64,000 nucleotides of DNA from Vibrio renipiscarius (lineage in GTDB: Bacteria > Pseudomonadota > Gammaproteobacteria > Enterobacterales > Vibrionaceae): the NCBI RefSeq assembly GCF_000827885.1, contig NZ_JTKH01000008.1:1-64000 (forward strand), read 5' to 3'. The notes under the pieces were generated by a model. It made no database searches and was not told the DNA's origin. It was given only the letters and a program-made list of their open reading frames with translations. This document shows positions 1 to 9,894 of the stretch, piece after piece (position 1 is the stretch's first letter; every line of letters starts with the position of its first letter). The translations under genes were made by a program, and so were the position numbers.

Positions 1-22
1 TCGAATCCGTCCCCCTCCACCA
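1..22 (+). tRNA. tRNA-Tyr, 3' fragment (cut by window edge)
   Basis: The first 22 bases are identical to the 3' end of the two complete tRNA-Tyr genes that follow: T arm, acceptor stem and encoded CCA. The gene begins before the window, so the array has at least three copies. Confidence 0.9.
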
Positions 23-119
23 TATCTTCTCTGCTTTATTAAAGTATGAGAACAACTTGAATGAATGTGTTGGGAAAACCTCATTTAAGCTTACTTTGCG
101 AAGAGTAAGAAAACACCCT

Positions 120-204
<85 letters not shown>

Positions 205-301
205 TATCTTCTCTGCTTTATTAAAGTATGAGAACAACTTGAATGAATGTGTTGGGAAAACCTCATTTAAGCTTGCTTTGCGAAGAGTAAGAAAACACCC
301 T

Positions 302-386
<85 letters not shown>

Positions 387-394
387 TCTATTTG

Positions 395-427
395 AAAAAA
401 GCCAACTCATTGAGTTGGCTTTTTTCA
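395..427 (+). terminator. Intrinsic terminator of the tRNA-Tyr array
   Basis: The stem GCCAACTCA/TGAGTTGGC is flanked by A-run and T-run (AAAAAA...TTTTTT). It lies 9 nt after the last tRNA. Confidence 0.9.
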
Positions 428-596
428 TTTCTGCTGTAATTAAAACATCATCTCGTTCAACCACTCACTTCATTCTCATACCGTAACCTGTTCAAATAAA
501 AACGAAATAGGAAATACTGGGTCGTTATTTTTACCCTATTCAAAGCACGCCTCTGAGCTAGAATAGTTTAACCTTAATTACTTGAGTTTCCCTTCG

Positions 597-1343
597 ATGA
601 CCTACCAAATTGAAGTTTGTATCGATAATTTAGAATCGCTTCATCAAGCGATTGCCGGTGGTGCTGATCGCATCGAGCTTTGCTCATCTCTCGCACTTGG
701 TGGCCTAACACCCAGCTTTGGTTTTATGCAGCGTGCGGCAGCCCTATCTACCATTCCTGTTTACGCCATGATTCGACCACGCCAAGGCGATTTCATTTAC
801 GATCAAGATGATATCGATGCGATGCTGCTGGATATCAAAGCGGCGGCTCAAGCAGGATTGCAAGGGGTTGTTTTTGGTGTCTTAACGGCACAAGGTCATA
901 TCAATATGCCTCAAGCAGAACGTTTGATGGCCACCGCGACAGAGCACGATTTAGGTGTCACTTTCCATCGCGCGATCGACCAATGTAGCAATATCGAACA
1001 AGCCCTTGAACAAATCGCACAGCTCGGTTGTGAACGCATTTTAACGTCTGGTTTAGCACCGAATGTTGAACAAGGCGTATCGGTACTCAAACAGATGGTT
1101 GCACAAGCGGATGGTCGTTTCGCTATTATGGCCGGAGCCGGTTTAACCGCTGACAATGTCGTTGCGATTACGGCTCAAACAGGGATCACGCAAGTGCATC
1201 TATCCGGAAAGTCCACCCGCCCTAGCTTGATGGAAATAGTCTCTGATGAGGTCAAAATGGGGAATAATGCCATTGATGACTTCATCATTCCCGTTACTGA
1301 TGGTAACAAGATCGCCGCCGTTGCCCGCACGTTAAACGGATAA
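597..1343 (+). CDS. cutC: Copper homeostasis protein CutC
   Basis: This is a CutC-family TIM-barrel protein of 248 residues, cytoplasmic. Family motifs seen are GADRIELC near the N-terminus, [34 protein letters not shown] and IMAGAGL, in the usual order. CutC was linked genetically to copper tolerance in E. coli, but the biochemical role is still disputed. I chose the ATG at 597, because homologues begin MTYQ(V/I)EVC; a TTG at 582 in the same frame would add five residues. The next gene, a LysR regulator, follows on the same strand after 58 bp. Confidence 0.9.
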   Translation: MTYQIEVCIDNLESLHQAIAGGADRIELCSSLALGGLTPSFGFMQRAAALSTIPVYAMIRPRQGDFIYDQDDIDAMLLDIKAAAQAGLQGVVFGVLTAQGHINMPQAERLMATATEHDLGVTFHRAIDQCSNIEQALEQIAQLGCERILTSGLAPNVEQGVSVLKQMVAQADGRFAIMAGAGLTADNVVAITAQTGITQVHLSGKSTRPSLMEIVSDEVKMGNNAIDDFIIPVTDGNKIAAVARTLNG

Positions 1344-1375
1344 TTCCATTTTATCGTCGACAAACAGGTGTTAGC

Positions 1376-1405
1376 ATGAGGAGGCACATAAGGAGAGTGG
1401 CATGA
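1376..1405 (+). other. Possible 9-codon leader ORF overlapping the LysR start
   Basis: An ATG at 1376 opens a reading frame of nine codons (Met-Arg-Arg-His-Ile-Arg-Arg-Val-Ala). Its TGA stop overlaps the ATG of the LysR gene by 4 bases (ATGA). The four arginines are all rare AGG/AGA codons. An AGGTG lies 6 nt before the ATG. The AGG-rich stretch is also the Shine-Dalgarno region of the LysR gene, so the ORF may be accidental. Confidence 0.25.
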
Positions 1406-2331
1406 ATAAAGATTTGTTTTACAGTTTAGACTTAAACCTACTGAGAACCTTTCTTGTCCTCTCACAAGAACGCAATATGCGTAAAGCCTCCAAACGCCTG
1501 TTTGTTTCACAACCTGCGATCAGCCAAGCACTGCAAAAGCTGCGTCATCACTTTGCTGACGAGTTGTTTGTCAAAGTGCATGGGGGTTTAGAGCCAACCC
1601 CTTTTGCTCAAGATCTGGCCGATGCCATTACTCCTCATTTAGATGGCCTTGCCAGTAGCCTTAATCGTAACCAAGCGTTCAATCCATTCAATATCGATAT
1701 GCCTCTGCGTATCGCCGTTGCCCCTATCGTTCTCACTTGCTTATCAGGCACACTCTTTCAACGGCTACAGAACGTTGCACCAAACTGCAGTATCGAATTA
1801 ATCAGCTGGAGTAAAACCACCGTTGATGAGATTAAAAATGGTGACGTCTTGTTTGGAATTAACTATGACCATGATCTCCCACAGCATATTTACTCTCGGC
1901 AACTCGTTGAGCTGACCTCAAAAGTCATCGTTCGCCAAGATCATCCCGTTAACCTACCCAGTGTTGATGCCCATGATATGCAAGGGTATGACATCGCTTC
2001 GATCATCATTCCGGGCTGGAACGACGACTTTAGCCTGGCCGCTGAGGTGATGAGACGTGAGGGCGTTGAAGTCAATGTGAAATTCCGTTCTGAATTTGTC
2101 ATGGCCGCCGTCGATGTGGTCACTCACAGCGATCTTTTTTTGCCCCACTCCAACCTATTTCCAATTCACAACTTCCCACACTTACGCAGCATGACCGCCC
2201 ATGTCAAAGGCCAACCATTTCATTACCCTGTTTACGCCTATTACCACAGTAAATATCGTCATAACCCAATGATAAACTGGCTCTATGACCAAGTTCTTCA
2301 TGTTCTCAATGAACAGATAGCTAATCACTAA
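1402..2331 (+). CDS. LysR-family transcriptional regulator
   Basis: This 309-residue protein has the LysR winged helix-turn-helix at about residues 10-68 (LDLNLLRTFLVL, MRKASKRLFVSQPAISQALQKLR), followed by a periplasmic-binding-like effector domain from about residue 95. The start is supported by AAGGAGAG 5-10 nt upstream. It lies just downstream of cutC on the same strand. Its N-terminus (DLNLLRTF...) resembles the NodD/LeuO-like branch. The target and ligand cannot be read from the sequence. Confidence 0.9.
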   Translation: MNKDLFYSLDLNLLRTFLVLSQERNMRKASKRLFVSQPAISQALQKLRHHFADELFVKVHGGLEPTPFAQDLADAITPHLDGLASSLNRNQAFNPFNIDMPLRIAVAPIVLTCLSGTLFQRLQNVAPNCSIELISWSKTTVDEIKNGDVLFGINYDHDLPQHIYSRQLVELTSKVIVRQDHPVNLPSVDAHDMQGYDIASIIIPGWNDDFSLAAEVMRREGVEVNVKFRSEFVMAAVDVVTHSDLFLPHSNLFPIHNFPHLRSMTAHVKGQPFHYPVYAYYHSKYRHNPMINWLYDQVLHVLNEQIANH

Positions 2332-2543
2332 CGCTTATCACACTCATAAGTTTCAACCATTAGAGCCATGAATAGCTTATCAATATCATAGCCCCTATTC
2401 CCACGGCTTCGTTATGGATGGCAAATAAGGAAAGGCTGAATGGTAACTGATAAGGCCCCCTTTTTATGGGCCCACTGTCAGCCCGCTCCCGCGCCTTAAG
2501 GCGAAGCACGGTGACCGATTTTTACTGACTTTAGGTTATGACT

Positions 2544-3050
2544 ATGAAAAAAGCGCTCTTCACCCTTACGCTTATGGCTAGCTTTGGATCCTCCGCTTCA
2601 GGGCTTCACCTTTCGCCGGAATTAAAATTCGGCCCTTATGTCGGTTCAGGAAATTTAGGCGCAGGCTTACAAGTCGGTATCACCGATGTGCTTGGGCTAG
2701 ATGCGCTCTATGTCAGTTATAGCCATACCTCTGCCAAGGTTCTCACTGACAAAGATCGACTTAAAACCTATCGTATTGGCGCGCAATATCACTTAACGCA
2801 AGCGCCTATGATTGGCTTTCAAGTGGAAATAGGAGGGGTGAAATATGAAGGGAGCCGACACTATATATTCTCGCCAAAAGAGTATCGAGACGGGTCTGGA
2901 GTGAGTGCTGCGGGGGCTTGGGTACTGCAAGTCAACGACAGTCTGGGTTTTCGCGCCGGTATCGACATTAATTTTGTTGATAAAAAAGACACTTATTTAA
3001 ACAGTGACTTCTCGACCACATTCAATACCGGCGTCACGCTGCGTTTTTAA
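2544..3050 (+). CDS. Small outer-membrane beta-barrel-like protein
   Basis: This is a predicted exported protein of 168 residues. A signal peptide is clear ([20 protein letters not shown]). The mature part has alternating aromatic/hydrophobic strands ([46 protein letters not shown]) and ends in phenylalanine (VTLRF), as outer-membrane barrels do. The size suits an eight-stranded barrel. TTAGG at 2531-2535 favours the ATG at 2544 over the one at 2538. Its stop overlaps the stop of convergent phoU in a shared TTAA. The specific function is unknown. Confidence 0.7.
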   Translation: MKKALFTLTLMASFGSSASGLHLSPELKFGPYVGSGNLGAGLQVGITDVLGLDALYVSYSHTSAKVLTDKDRLKTYRIGAQYHLTQAPMIGFQVEIGGVKYEGSRHYIFSPKEYRDGSGVSAAGAWVLQVNDSLGFRAGIDINFVDKKDTYLNSDFSTTFNTGVTLRF

Positions 3051-3745
3051 CGTAGCGCATCATCAATGCTTTGCTCACCCAAGTGGCGTACATCTTTGCC
3101 TTTGACAAAGTAGATGATGTATTCACAGATGTTTTGGCAGCGATCACCGACACGCTCAATCGCGCGAGCTGACCACATCACTTGCAGGATATGAGGAATA
3201 TTTTTAGGGTCTTCCATCATATAAGTCATCAATTGGCGAACCACCGCTTCATACTCAGCATCCAAGCGGTCATCCAGCTTATATACTGCAGCGGCAGCAT
3301 CCACATCCATACGGGCAAACGCATCGAGCACTTGATGCAACATATGCACCGCTTGGCGGCATAACGGTTCAAGCGAGACGTGGAATTGGCGCTCTGTTGT
3401 CGAAGGGGTTTTCAATGCCCCTTTGGCAATATCCGTCGCGACATCACCAATACGTTCAAGATCCGTAATGGTTTTAATGATCGCCATGATCAAGCGTAAA
3501 TCTTTGGCTGTCGGCTGACGTTTTGCGATGATGCGCGTACAGGCCTCATCAATCGACACTTCCATTGCGTTGACTTTATGATCGTCACGCACCACCTTCT
3601 TCGCCAGTTCCATATCCTCTTTATGCAATGCCTGCATAGCAAAAGAAAGTTGCTGTTCAACCAACCCTCCCATGGTGAGTACATGTGTTCGAATTGATTC
3701 TAATTCGACATTAAATTGGCCTGAAATGTGGCGTCCAAAGTTCAT
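3047..3745 (-). CDS. phoU: Phosphate signalling protein PhoU
   Basis: PhoU (232 residues) is a cytoplasmic protein of two three-helix bundles. It links the PstSCAB transporter to PhoR and keeps the Pho regulon off when phosphate is plentiful. The two PhoU repeats are visible at about residues 15-105 and 120-210, each with an E/D-rich metal-binding helix ([17 protein letters not shown] and [17 protein letters not shown]). It is the last gene of the pst operon, 37 bp after pstB, and ends tail to tail with the outer-membrane protein gene. Confidence 0.97.
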   Translation of the reverse strand: MNFGRHISGQFNVELESIRTHVLTMGGLVEQQLSFAMQALHKEDMELAKKVVRDDHKVNAMEVSIDEACTRIIAKRQPTAKDLRLIMAIIKTITDLERIGDVATDIAKGALKTPSTTERQFHVSLEPLCRQAVHMLHQVLDAFARMDVDAAAAVYKLDDRLDAEYEAVVRQLMTYMMEDPKNIPHILQVMWSARAIERVGDRCQNICEYIIYFVKGKDVRHLGEQSIDDALR

Positions 3746-3782
3746 TGCTTTCCTTAATATTAAAGCTTAAAAACGGATAACA

Positions 3783-4601
3783 TCATCCGTATCGTCCAGT
3801 AATGTAGTCTTCTGTTTGCTTTTTCAATGGGGAAGTGAAAATAGAATCTGTATCTGAGTACTCGATCAACTTTCCCATATGAATAAAGGCGGTATGGTCA
3901 CTTACGCGCGCCGCCTGCTGCATGTTATGCGTCACGATCACGACCGTATATTTGGTCTTAAGATCGTTGATTAACTCTTCAATCGTCAACGTCGAAATCG
4001 GGTCAAGCGCTGAGGTTGGTTCATCTAATAGTAACACTTCTGGTTCAATTGCGATTGAGCGAGCAATCACCAAACGCTGCTGCTGGCCACCTGATAAGCC
4101 AAATGCATTTTCATGTAAACGATCTTTCACTTCATCCCATAAAGCCGCCGCGCGTAATGAACGCTCTACCGCATCATCCAGTAAACGGCTCTTTTTGATC
4201 CCTTGCAGACGCAGGCCATAGACGACGTTTTCATAAATGGATTTAGGGAACGGATTTGGGCGTTGAAACACCATACCGACACGGCGTCGCAAAGTGGCCA
4301 CATCCACATCGGATTCGTAAACATTTTTGCCATGCAGCGTCACTCGGCCAGTGACACGACAACCTTCGACCAAGTCATTCATACGGTTAATACAACGCAA
4401 CAAGGTCGATTTCCCACAACCTGACGGGCCGATAAAGGCCGTCACTTGCCCTTTCGGAATGCGCATGGAAATATCCGTTAAGGCTTGGCTATTTTGATAG
4501 AACAGATTGAGATCTTCTATCGCGATCGCCGTTTGCTCATCGGTAAGATTGTTCACATCCATTGGGGTTGGGTAGCCCAATGCTTGATTGACAGAAAACA
4601 T
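3783..4601 (-). CDS. pstB: Phosphate ABC transporter, ATP-binding protein PstB
   Basis: This 272-residue ATPase energises high-affinity phosphate uptake at the inner membrane. It has Walker [10 protein letters not shown] (residues 58-66), the ABC signature LSGGQQQR, Walker [13 protein letters not shown], and the PstB-typical [13 protein letters not shown] segment. It starts 2 bp after the pstA stop, which suggests coupled translation. A second Met at residue 14 is a possible alternative start. Confidence 0.97.
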   Translation of the reverse strand: MFSVNQALGYPTPMDVNNLTDEQTAIAIEDLNLFYQNSQALTDISMRIPKGQVTAFIGPSGCGKSTLLRCINRMNDLVEGCRVTGRVTLHGKNVYESDVDVATLRRRVGMVFQRPNPFPKSIYENVVYGLRLQGIKKSRLLDDAVERSLRAAALWDEVKDRLHENAFGLSGGQQQRLVIARSIAIEPEVLLLDEPTSALDPISTLTIEELINDLKTKYTVVIVTHNMQQAARVSDHTAFIHMGKLIEYSDTDSIFTSPLKKQTEDYITGRYG

Positions 4602-4603
4602 CG

Positions 4604-6250
4604 TTAATCTTGTCCTAAGGTTCGGTACTTTTCGCGCAAGTTATTGCGAATACTGATCGCGGTTAAGTTCAACCCGACAATCACGGTCACCAGTAAAAAT
4701 GAGGTGGCGTACACCAGTGGTCTTGCACTTTCAATATTCGTTGTCTGGAAACCCACGTCGTAGATATGAAAGCCTAAATGCATAAATTTACGCTCTAAAT
4801 GCAGATAAGGAAACTGGGTATCCACTGGCAAGTTAGAGGCAAACTTTACGGCTCCTACCAACATCAATGGCGCGACTTCACCGGCCGCTCTAGCCACCGC
4901 AAGGATCAATCCGGTAATAATCGCAGGGCTTGCCATTGGTAAAACAATGCGCCACATGGTTTCAAATTGTGTCGCGCCCAGCGCCAGTGAGCCATGGCGC
5001 ACTGAGCTTGGAATACGAGTTAAGCCCTCTTCTGTCGCAACGATCACAACAGGCAAGGTCAATACGGCTAATGTCAAAGCTGACCATAGTAACCCTGGCG
5101 TACCAAAGGTTGGCGCTGGCAGTTGCTCTGCATAGAACACATTATCAATCGATGCGCCCACGGTATAAACGAAAAAGCCTAAACCAAATACGCCGTACAC
5201 AATAGAAGGCACACCGGCGAGGTTAATGACCGCGACACGAATGATGCGAGTAAAAAAAGTGTTTTTAGCGTATTCATTGAGATAAATCGCGGCAATCACA
5301 CCCAGAGGCATCACGATAACCGACATGATCAAAACCAATAAGACCGTACCAAACATCGCCGGAAAAACACCGCCTTCGGAGTTGGATTCTCGAGGGTCAT
5401 CGGAAAGAAACTTCCAAGCTTGCTCCCCCCAATGAAGAACCTTAGCCTGCAGAGACATTTGGTTGGGGTACCACATATCTAAAATATGGCTCAATGGGAT
5501 CAGCACCTGCTGACCGGTCATATCTTTAACCACCAAGCCTTGTTTGGCTAACTTCGCTCGTAAGTCATCCAGCTTGGCTTCCGATTCCGCCAACAGCTGA
5601 CTAAAGCGGTTCGACTGCGCGACAAAACGATGAATAAACGCTTCATCCTGACCGTCGTTAAGATCGTATTTTCGCTTTTCCAGGCGTAATTCATCCGCTT
5701 GAGCACTGATCACGCGAATCTCTTGCGTGACGATATGGTCGATTTCTTCTCGCACCGTGCGGCTGTATCTTAGCGCCCGTTCAAGCTCGGATTGATAATC
5801 CGTTAATTGTGAGCCATCCGCTTGCTGATAAGCGACCGGAAAACCATAAAAGTCACCACCACGGATGCGCTCAATCACCGCCCAACCTTTGGGCTTAGAG
5901 CGCTTAAGTACATCAATCTCTAAAATAGAAATGAAATCCGCAGGATAGATATCTCGGTTCGCGACTTTAATGCTCAGTCGCTTCACCATGCCTTTCTCTT
6001 TCACTTGAGCAGGTAATGGAATGGCCATCTCTTTCAAATGGCTAATCGGAACGTATTCTTCCGCGTACAACTGGCCAATTAAAATTTGTCCCTCTTCCGT
6101 TGTCCATTGATACAGGGGGGTCGGCCAAAAATACGATAATCCTTTCCAACCAATAAGTAGCATCAACCCCAGAACAGAGAGCAAACTAATACTCACTGCC
6201 CCTCCGGTTAACCAGATCCATGGTGCGCCTGATTTTAGCCACTTAAACAC
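4604..6250 (-). CDS. pstA: Phosphate ABC transporter permease PstA, long form
   Basis: This 548-residue inner-membrane permease is nearly twice the size of E. coli PstA (about 296). One N-terminal membrane helix (about residues 11-34) is followed by an extra domain of about 250 residues. That domain has charged heptad-like helices at about 150-240 ([34 protein letters not shown]) predicted to be coiled coil. The ordinary MetI-like permease core fills the C-terminal half, including the EAA-type loop ([19 protein letters not shown]). The start is GTG. Long PstA forms occur in Vibrio and relatives. Confidence 0.93.
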   Translation of the reverse strand: MFKWLKSGAPWIWLTGGAVSISLLSVLGLMLLIGWKGLSYFWPTPLYQWTTEEGQILIGQLYAEEYVPISHLKEMAIPLPAQVKEKGMVKRLSIKVANRDIYPADFISILEIDVLKRSKPKGWAVIERIRGGDFYGFPVAYQQADGSQLTDYQSELERALRYSRTVREEIDHIVTQEIRVISAQADELRLEKRKYDLNDGQDEAFIHRFVAQSNRFSQLLAESEAKLDDLRAKLAKQGLVVKDMTGQQVLIPLSHILDMWYPNQMSLQAKVLHWGEQAWKFLSDDPRESNSEGGVFPAMFGTVLLVLIMSVIVMPLGVIAAIYLNEYAKNTFFTRIIRVAVINLAGVPSIVYGVFGLGFFVYTVGASIDNVFYAEQLPAPTFGTPGLLWSALTLAVLTLPVVIVATEEGLTRIPSSVRHGSLALGATQFETMWRIVLPMASPAIITGLILAVARAAGEVAPLMLVGAVKFASNLPVDTQFPYLHLERKFMHLGFHIYDVGFQTTNIESARPLVYATSFLLVTVIVGLNLTAISIRNNLREKYRTLGQD

Positions 6251-6353
6251 GTATGTTGATTCCTGTAATAACGAGCGTTAATAATAAAGGTGACTCATCA
6301 AAACATGAGTCTAATCTCACTTGAGCACATGATGGAAAATACCACCAAATGCA

Positions 6354-8540
6354 CTACAAGGCGCGATACTTCTCGCGTAATCGCTGGCGTACCCATTCGG
6401 CTAATGAGTTCACCGCAAAGGTAAAGACCAACAGAATAAGGGCCGCGAGGAAAAGAATGCGGAAGTGAGAACTGCCGACCTCAGACTCGGGCATTTCAAC
6501 CGCAATACTTGCCGAGAGTGTTCGCATGCCTTCCAAAATATTCCAATCCAAGATCGGCGTATTACCGGTCGCCATCAATACAATCATGGTTTCGCCGACA
6601 GCACGGCCTAACCCCATCATAATGGCAGAAAACACACCCGGACTGGCGGTCAGCAAGACCACATAAATCAGGGTCTGCCATGGCGTCGCACCCAATGCGA
6701 GAGAACCATCCGAGAGGTGTTTTGGCACCGAAAAGATCGCATCTTCTGCAATCGTAAAAATGGTTGGGATAACGGCAAAGCCCATCGCAAAACCGACCAC
6801 TAACGCATTACGCTGATCGAAATCAATCCCTTGCTGAGCAAGGAAAGCGCGCACATCCCCGTCAAATAACCACATTTCAATATTGCCACTTTGCTGCAAC
6901 ACTAAAACGGTGATGAGCACGATAAGAGGCATCAATATTGCCGGATGCCATCCTTTCGGCAAACGACGTGTCCAAGGCGAAGGCAATATATGCCAAATAA
7001 CCCCGATTAAGACGATGGCAATCGGTAACACAAACAGTAATGCCGAGACAGCCGCTAAATGACTTTCGACAATTGGAGCAAACCAAAGGCCAGCCAAAAA
7101 GCCAATAATGACTGTCGGTAACGCTTCCATCAATTCAATAGACGGCTTGACCACCCGACGCATTTTCGGCGTCATGAAATACGCGGTATAGATCGCACCA
7201 AATACCGCCACGGGCACGGCAAATAACATCGCAAATGCCGCCGCTTTCAACGTTCCGAACGCGATAGGCACAAGGCTGAACTTCGCTTCAAATTCGTCAT
7301 TCGCTGATGTGGTTTGCCACACATAGGTCGGCTCAGGGTAGCTTTCATACCAAACTTGTTGCCACAGCGACGATAACGAAATTTCAGGGTAAGGGTTATC
7401 AATGTGCGCCACACTCAGCTGGCTACCTGACAGCGCCACCATATATTGCTCATTGTTAGACATTCCTGCCATTTGCGGTGCTTTTTGATATGCACGCTCA
7501 AACATCACCAACTTTTCACTTGTGGTGTAATGGCTTTGTACTGTGCCATTTTGATAAAAGCTGTAGAAACCTTTACGGAAAGTATCTGGCAATAAAAACT
7601 GCAATTCAGAAGCCAGTTTGAATTCACGAATGTAGGTAAGATGACGCGCTTTATTCTCAAGCACATCAAACCATTGAGAGACCAAACCGTCGTGATGAGT
7701 CACGAGTAGCGAATAGGCGCCTGACAAAAGATCGATATTGGTTACGGCATGCTTTGCTTTGCCTTGGCTAAGATCAACCACCTCTCGAACCACGAAACGA
7801 TCGGCCGATTGCTTGGCAATCACCAACTCTGAACCACTGCGTAAATACAGGGTTTTTCCGTCTGGAGTGATGAGCAATTGATCTAGATTTTCCATTGGGG
7901 TTGGAAAAACAAAACTGTCCGTACTTTGATCGGCATTTTGCCAACGAACTCGCACACGGTTATCACTGAAATACCCTGCAAGGACTGTGCTTTCAGCGAC
8001 GGAAAATGTGAACGCTTTGAGCGTAACATCAGGGTAAGTTAAATTTATATTCCCATCGAAGCGATTAATGACCGGTTCAAAAAGTCGACCTTCGCTGGTC
8101 ATCACATGACTCATTTCAGGCTGAAAAAGTGTGACCTCTCCATTTTCGGCAGCGAAGCCAAACCAACCTTGGGCACGAGGCATTTGTGCAAATAAGCTGT
8201 ACTGCGACCCAAAATCAATCGATAGTCTCGGCTGCGCATTCGCTTGCAAGATAGACCAGAAATCGATTTTTCCCTGCTGAGAAACCACGAAAGCATGCTC
8301 ACCATACTCATCAATACCCGCAGCAACAGGGGCTGGCGTCGTGATCATTTGACTGGCAACATTGGGGGTAAGTTTTGCGTCAGAAAAGAGGGGCAATACC
8401 ATCATCGCCAAATAGACGAAGATAAGCACCAGAGCGGCAAGAACGCCAACACCACCAGCAGAAACAGCAAATCGCACGACGCGATCTTTCACTAGCCGAT
8501 TTCTGTCTTTCTCTCTTAATGAAAATTCGGCCTTTGCCAT
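6354..8540 (-). CDS. pstC: Phosphate ABC transporter permease PstC, long form
   Basis: This inner-membrane permease has 728 residues, against about 320 in E. coli. After one membrane helix (about 24-50) comes a periplasmic region of some 370 residues. It is built of repeated short strand patterns (AFVVSQQGKIDFWSI, GFAAENGEVTLFQ, LLVTHHDGLVSQWFD, GFYSFYQNGTVQSHY) that look like beta-propeller blades. The MetI-like permease core begins near residue 428 and carries the EAA loop [19 protein letters not shown]. It is the first gene of pstCAB-phoU. GGTAGGTTGAA precedes the ATG. Confidence 0.93.
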   Translation of the reverse strand: MAKAEFSLREKDRNRLVKDRVVRFAVSAGGVGVLAALVLIFVYLAMMVLPLFSDAKLTPNVASQMITTPAPVAAGIDEYGEHAFVVSQQGKIDFWSILQANAQPRLSIDFGSQYSLFAQMPRAQGWFGFAAENGEVTLFQPEMSHVMTSEGRLFEPVINRFDGNINLTYPDVTLKAFTFSVAESTVLAGYFSDNRVRVRWQNADQSTDSFVFPTPMENLDQLLITPDGKTLYLRSGSELVIAKQSADRFVVREVVDLSQGKAKHAVTNIDLLSGAYSLLVTHHDGLVSQWFDVLENKARHLTYIREFKLASELQFLLPDTFRKGFYSFYQNGTVQSHYTTSEKLVMFERAYQKAPQMAGMSNNEQYMVALSGSQLSVAHIDNPYPEISLSSLWQQVWYESYPEPTYVWQTTSANDEFEAKFSLVPIAFGTLKAAAFAMLFAVPVAVFGAIYTAYFMTPKMRRVVKPSIELMEALPTVIIGFLAGLWFAPIVESHLAAVSALLFVLPIAIVLIGVIWHILPSPWTRRLPKGWHPAILMPLIVLITVLVLQQSGNIEMWLFDGDVRAFLAQQGIDFDQRNALVVGFAMGFAVIPTIFTIAEDAIFSVPKHLSDGSLALGATPWQTLIYVVLLTASPGVFSAIMMGLGRAVGETMIVLMATGNTPILDWNILEGMRTLSASIAVEMPESEVGSSHFRILFLAALILLVFTFAVNSLAEWVRQRLREKYRAL

Positions 8541-8584
8541 TTCAACCTACCTAATAGTGCCCGAGGATATAATATTTCACCAAG

Positions 8585-8602
8585 GTGACAATTATATTAC
8601 AC
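8585..8602 (-). promoter_or_regulatory. Candidate Pho box / promoter of pstC
   Basis: Read on the minus strand, GTGTAATATAATTGTCAC contains two TGTCA-like half-sites (TGTAA and TGTCA) exactly 11 bp apart, as in PhoB sites. It lies 45-62 bp before the pstC ATG. It also includes a perfect TATAAT, so it may instead be, or overlap, the -10 element. The rest of the gap (8541-8843) shows no gene; a lone CTGTCA lies at 8660-8665 (minus strand). Confidence 0.4.
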
Positions 8603-8843
8603 GTGAAAATAAACGACTGAAAATAATGAATTATCTTGAAGTTTTTTAGGCATGGCGTCTGACAGCATTACCAACACTTTATTGCTACATTTTGTAATAA
8701 ATATATCACAAAAATCCCTTATTTTGCCCCTGTCATAGAAAGATAAAGCCAAGGTTTTGGTATCGCATCGTTTGGCGACTCGGCTTTCATTTGGCAATAT
8801 CCGGACCATCAAAAACGTTATTAATGGCCATTTTTAGAGACAC

Positions 8844-8868
8844 AAAAAGGCGCATAAGCGCCTTTTTT
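8844..8868 (-). terminator. Intrinsic terminator after pstS
   Basis: The hairpin AGGCGC/GCGCCT has A-run and T-run flanks, so it could work on both strands. It is 42 bp past the pstS stop and separates the phoB-phoR-pstS transcript from pstCAB-phoU. Confidence 0.85.
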
Positions 8869-8910
8869 ATCCGAATTCATCACCACCAGCCAAACCAATG
8901 GCTCTATCGG

Positions 8911-9894
8911 CTACTCCACCAAACCCACTTTCGCTAATTCTTGCTCTGCGATTTGTGGCGAAATGGCCACATAGCCATCTTTTTCAACCAAGCTTTGCCC
9001 CTGTGTCGAGTACATAAAACGAATAAACTCTCGCTCTATCGGCGACAAAGGTTTGTTTGGATGCTTATTCACATAAACATACAAATAACGTGATAGTGGG
9101 TACTCACCTGACAAGATATTTTCTCGTGTCGCATCGACGTATTCTTCCCCTTGCTTGGCAATCGGTAAACGTTTAGCGCCCGAGACATTATAACCAACGC
9201 CAGAATAGCCAATGGTGTTGATGGCTGAAGCCACTGACTGCACCACCGAGGCGGAACCTGGCTGCTCATTCACCGTGTTACGAAAATCGCCGCCACACAG
9301 CGCGTTTTTCTTAAAGTAACCATAAGTGCCTGAAACCGAGTTACGCCCAAACATTTGAATCGCACGATTTGCCCATTGGAACTCAAGCCCAAGTTGTGCC
9401 CACGTTTCAATCGGCTCAAGGCCACCACAGCGCATCGTGACGGAAAAAACACTGTCGATCTGGGTGAAGTTAAGACCTTCTATCGGGTTGTCGCGATGGA
9501 CAAAAATACCAATAGCATCAATGGCCACTCTAAGAGCGGTGGGTTTATACCCATGTTCACGTTCAAACGCTTCAATTTCACGGTTGCGCATCGGTCGGCT
9601 CATGGGGCCAAACTGCGCTGTCTGCTCGACCAATGCTGGCGGAGCCGTTGATGAACCTGATGCTTGCACTTGGCCATTCACGCCTGGGTAGAGTTGTTTG
9701 AACTCTTCCACCCATAAGGTCGTCATTCCCGCTAGAGTGTCCGATCCCACACTGGTTAACGCACCGCTAATGCCGGGCACTTTATGATATTGTCGTAATT
9801 GCTCGGCCGCCAGTAATGGCGTAGCAACACTAAGGAGTGCGGCAACAATAACACCGTTTTTTATGCTTTGACGCCACCCACCCTTTACGCTCAT
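8911..9894 (-). CDS. pstS: Phosphate-binding periplasmic protein, PstS family
   Basis: This 327-residue secreted phosphate receptor feeds the PstCAB transporter. A signal peptide ([19 protein letters not shown]) ends near residue 30. Phosphate-binding loops of the PBP-like family are visible as VGSDTLAG and [25 protein letters not shown], with the later [11 protein letters not shown] segment. Its ATG overlaps the phoR stop (ATGA), so it is translated with phoR, an arrangement typical of Vibrio. It is separated from pstC by a terminator. Confidence 0.93.
   Translation of the reverse strand: MSVKGGWRQSIKNGVIVAALLSVATPLLAAEQLRQYHKVPGISGALTSVGSDTLAGMTTLWVEEFKQLYPGVNGQVQASGSSTAPPALVEQTAQFGPMSRPMRNREIEAFEREHGYKPTALRVAIDAIGIFVHRDNPIEGLNFTQIDSVFSVTMRCGGLEPIETWAQLGLEFQWANRAIQMFGRNSVSGTYGYFKKNALCGGDFRNTVNEQPGSASVVQSVASAINTIGYSGVGYNVSGAKRLPIAKQGEEYVDATRENILSGEYPLSRYLYVYVNKHPNKPLSPIEREFIRFMYSTQGQSLVEKDGYVAISPQIAEQELAKVGLVE

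Noticed and set aside
582..596. TTG start of cutC five codons earlier
   Set aside because: Homologues start at the ATG at 597, and no ribosome site favours the TTG.
2454..2503. GC-rich hairpins (GGCCC/GGGCC and CGCCTTAAGGCG) before the outer-membrane protein gene
   Set aside because: No T-run or known RNA motif; too short for a confident small RNA or riboswitch call.
8597..8812. 71-codon frame in the pstC upstream region
   Set aside because: It covers the promoter and Pho-box region, has no ribosome site, and its sequence is not protein-like.
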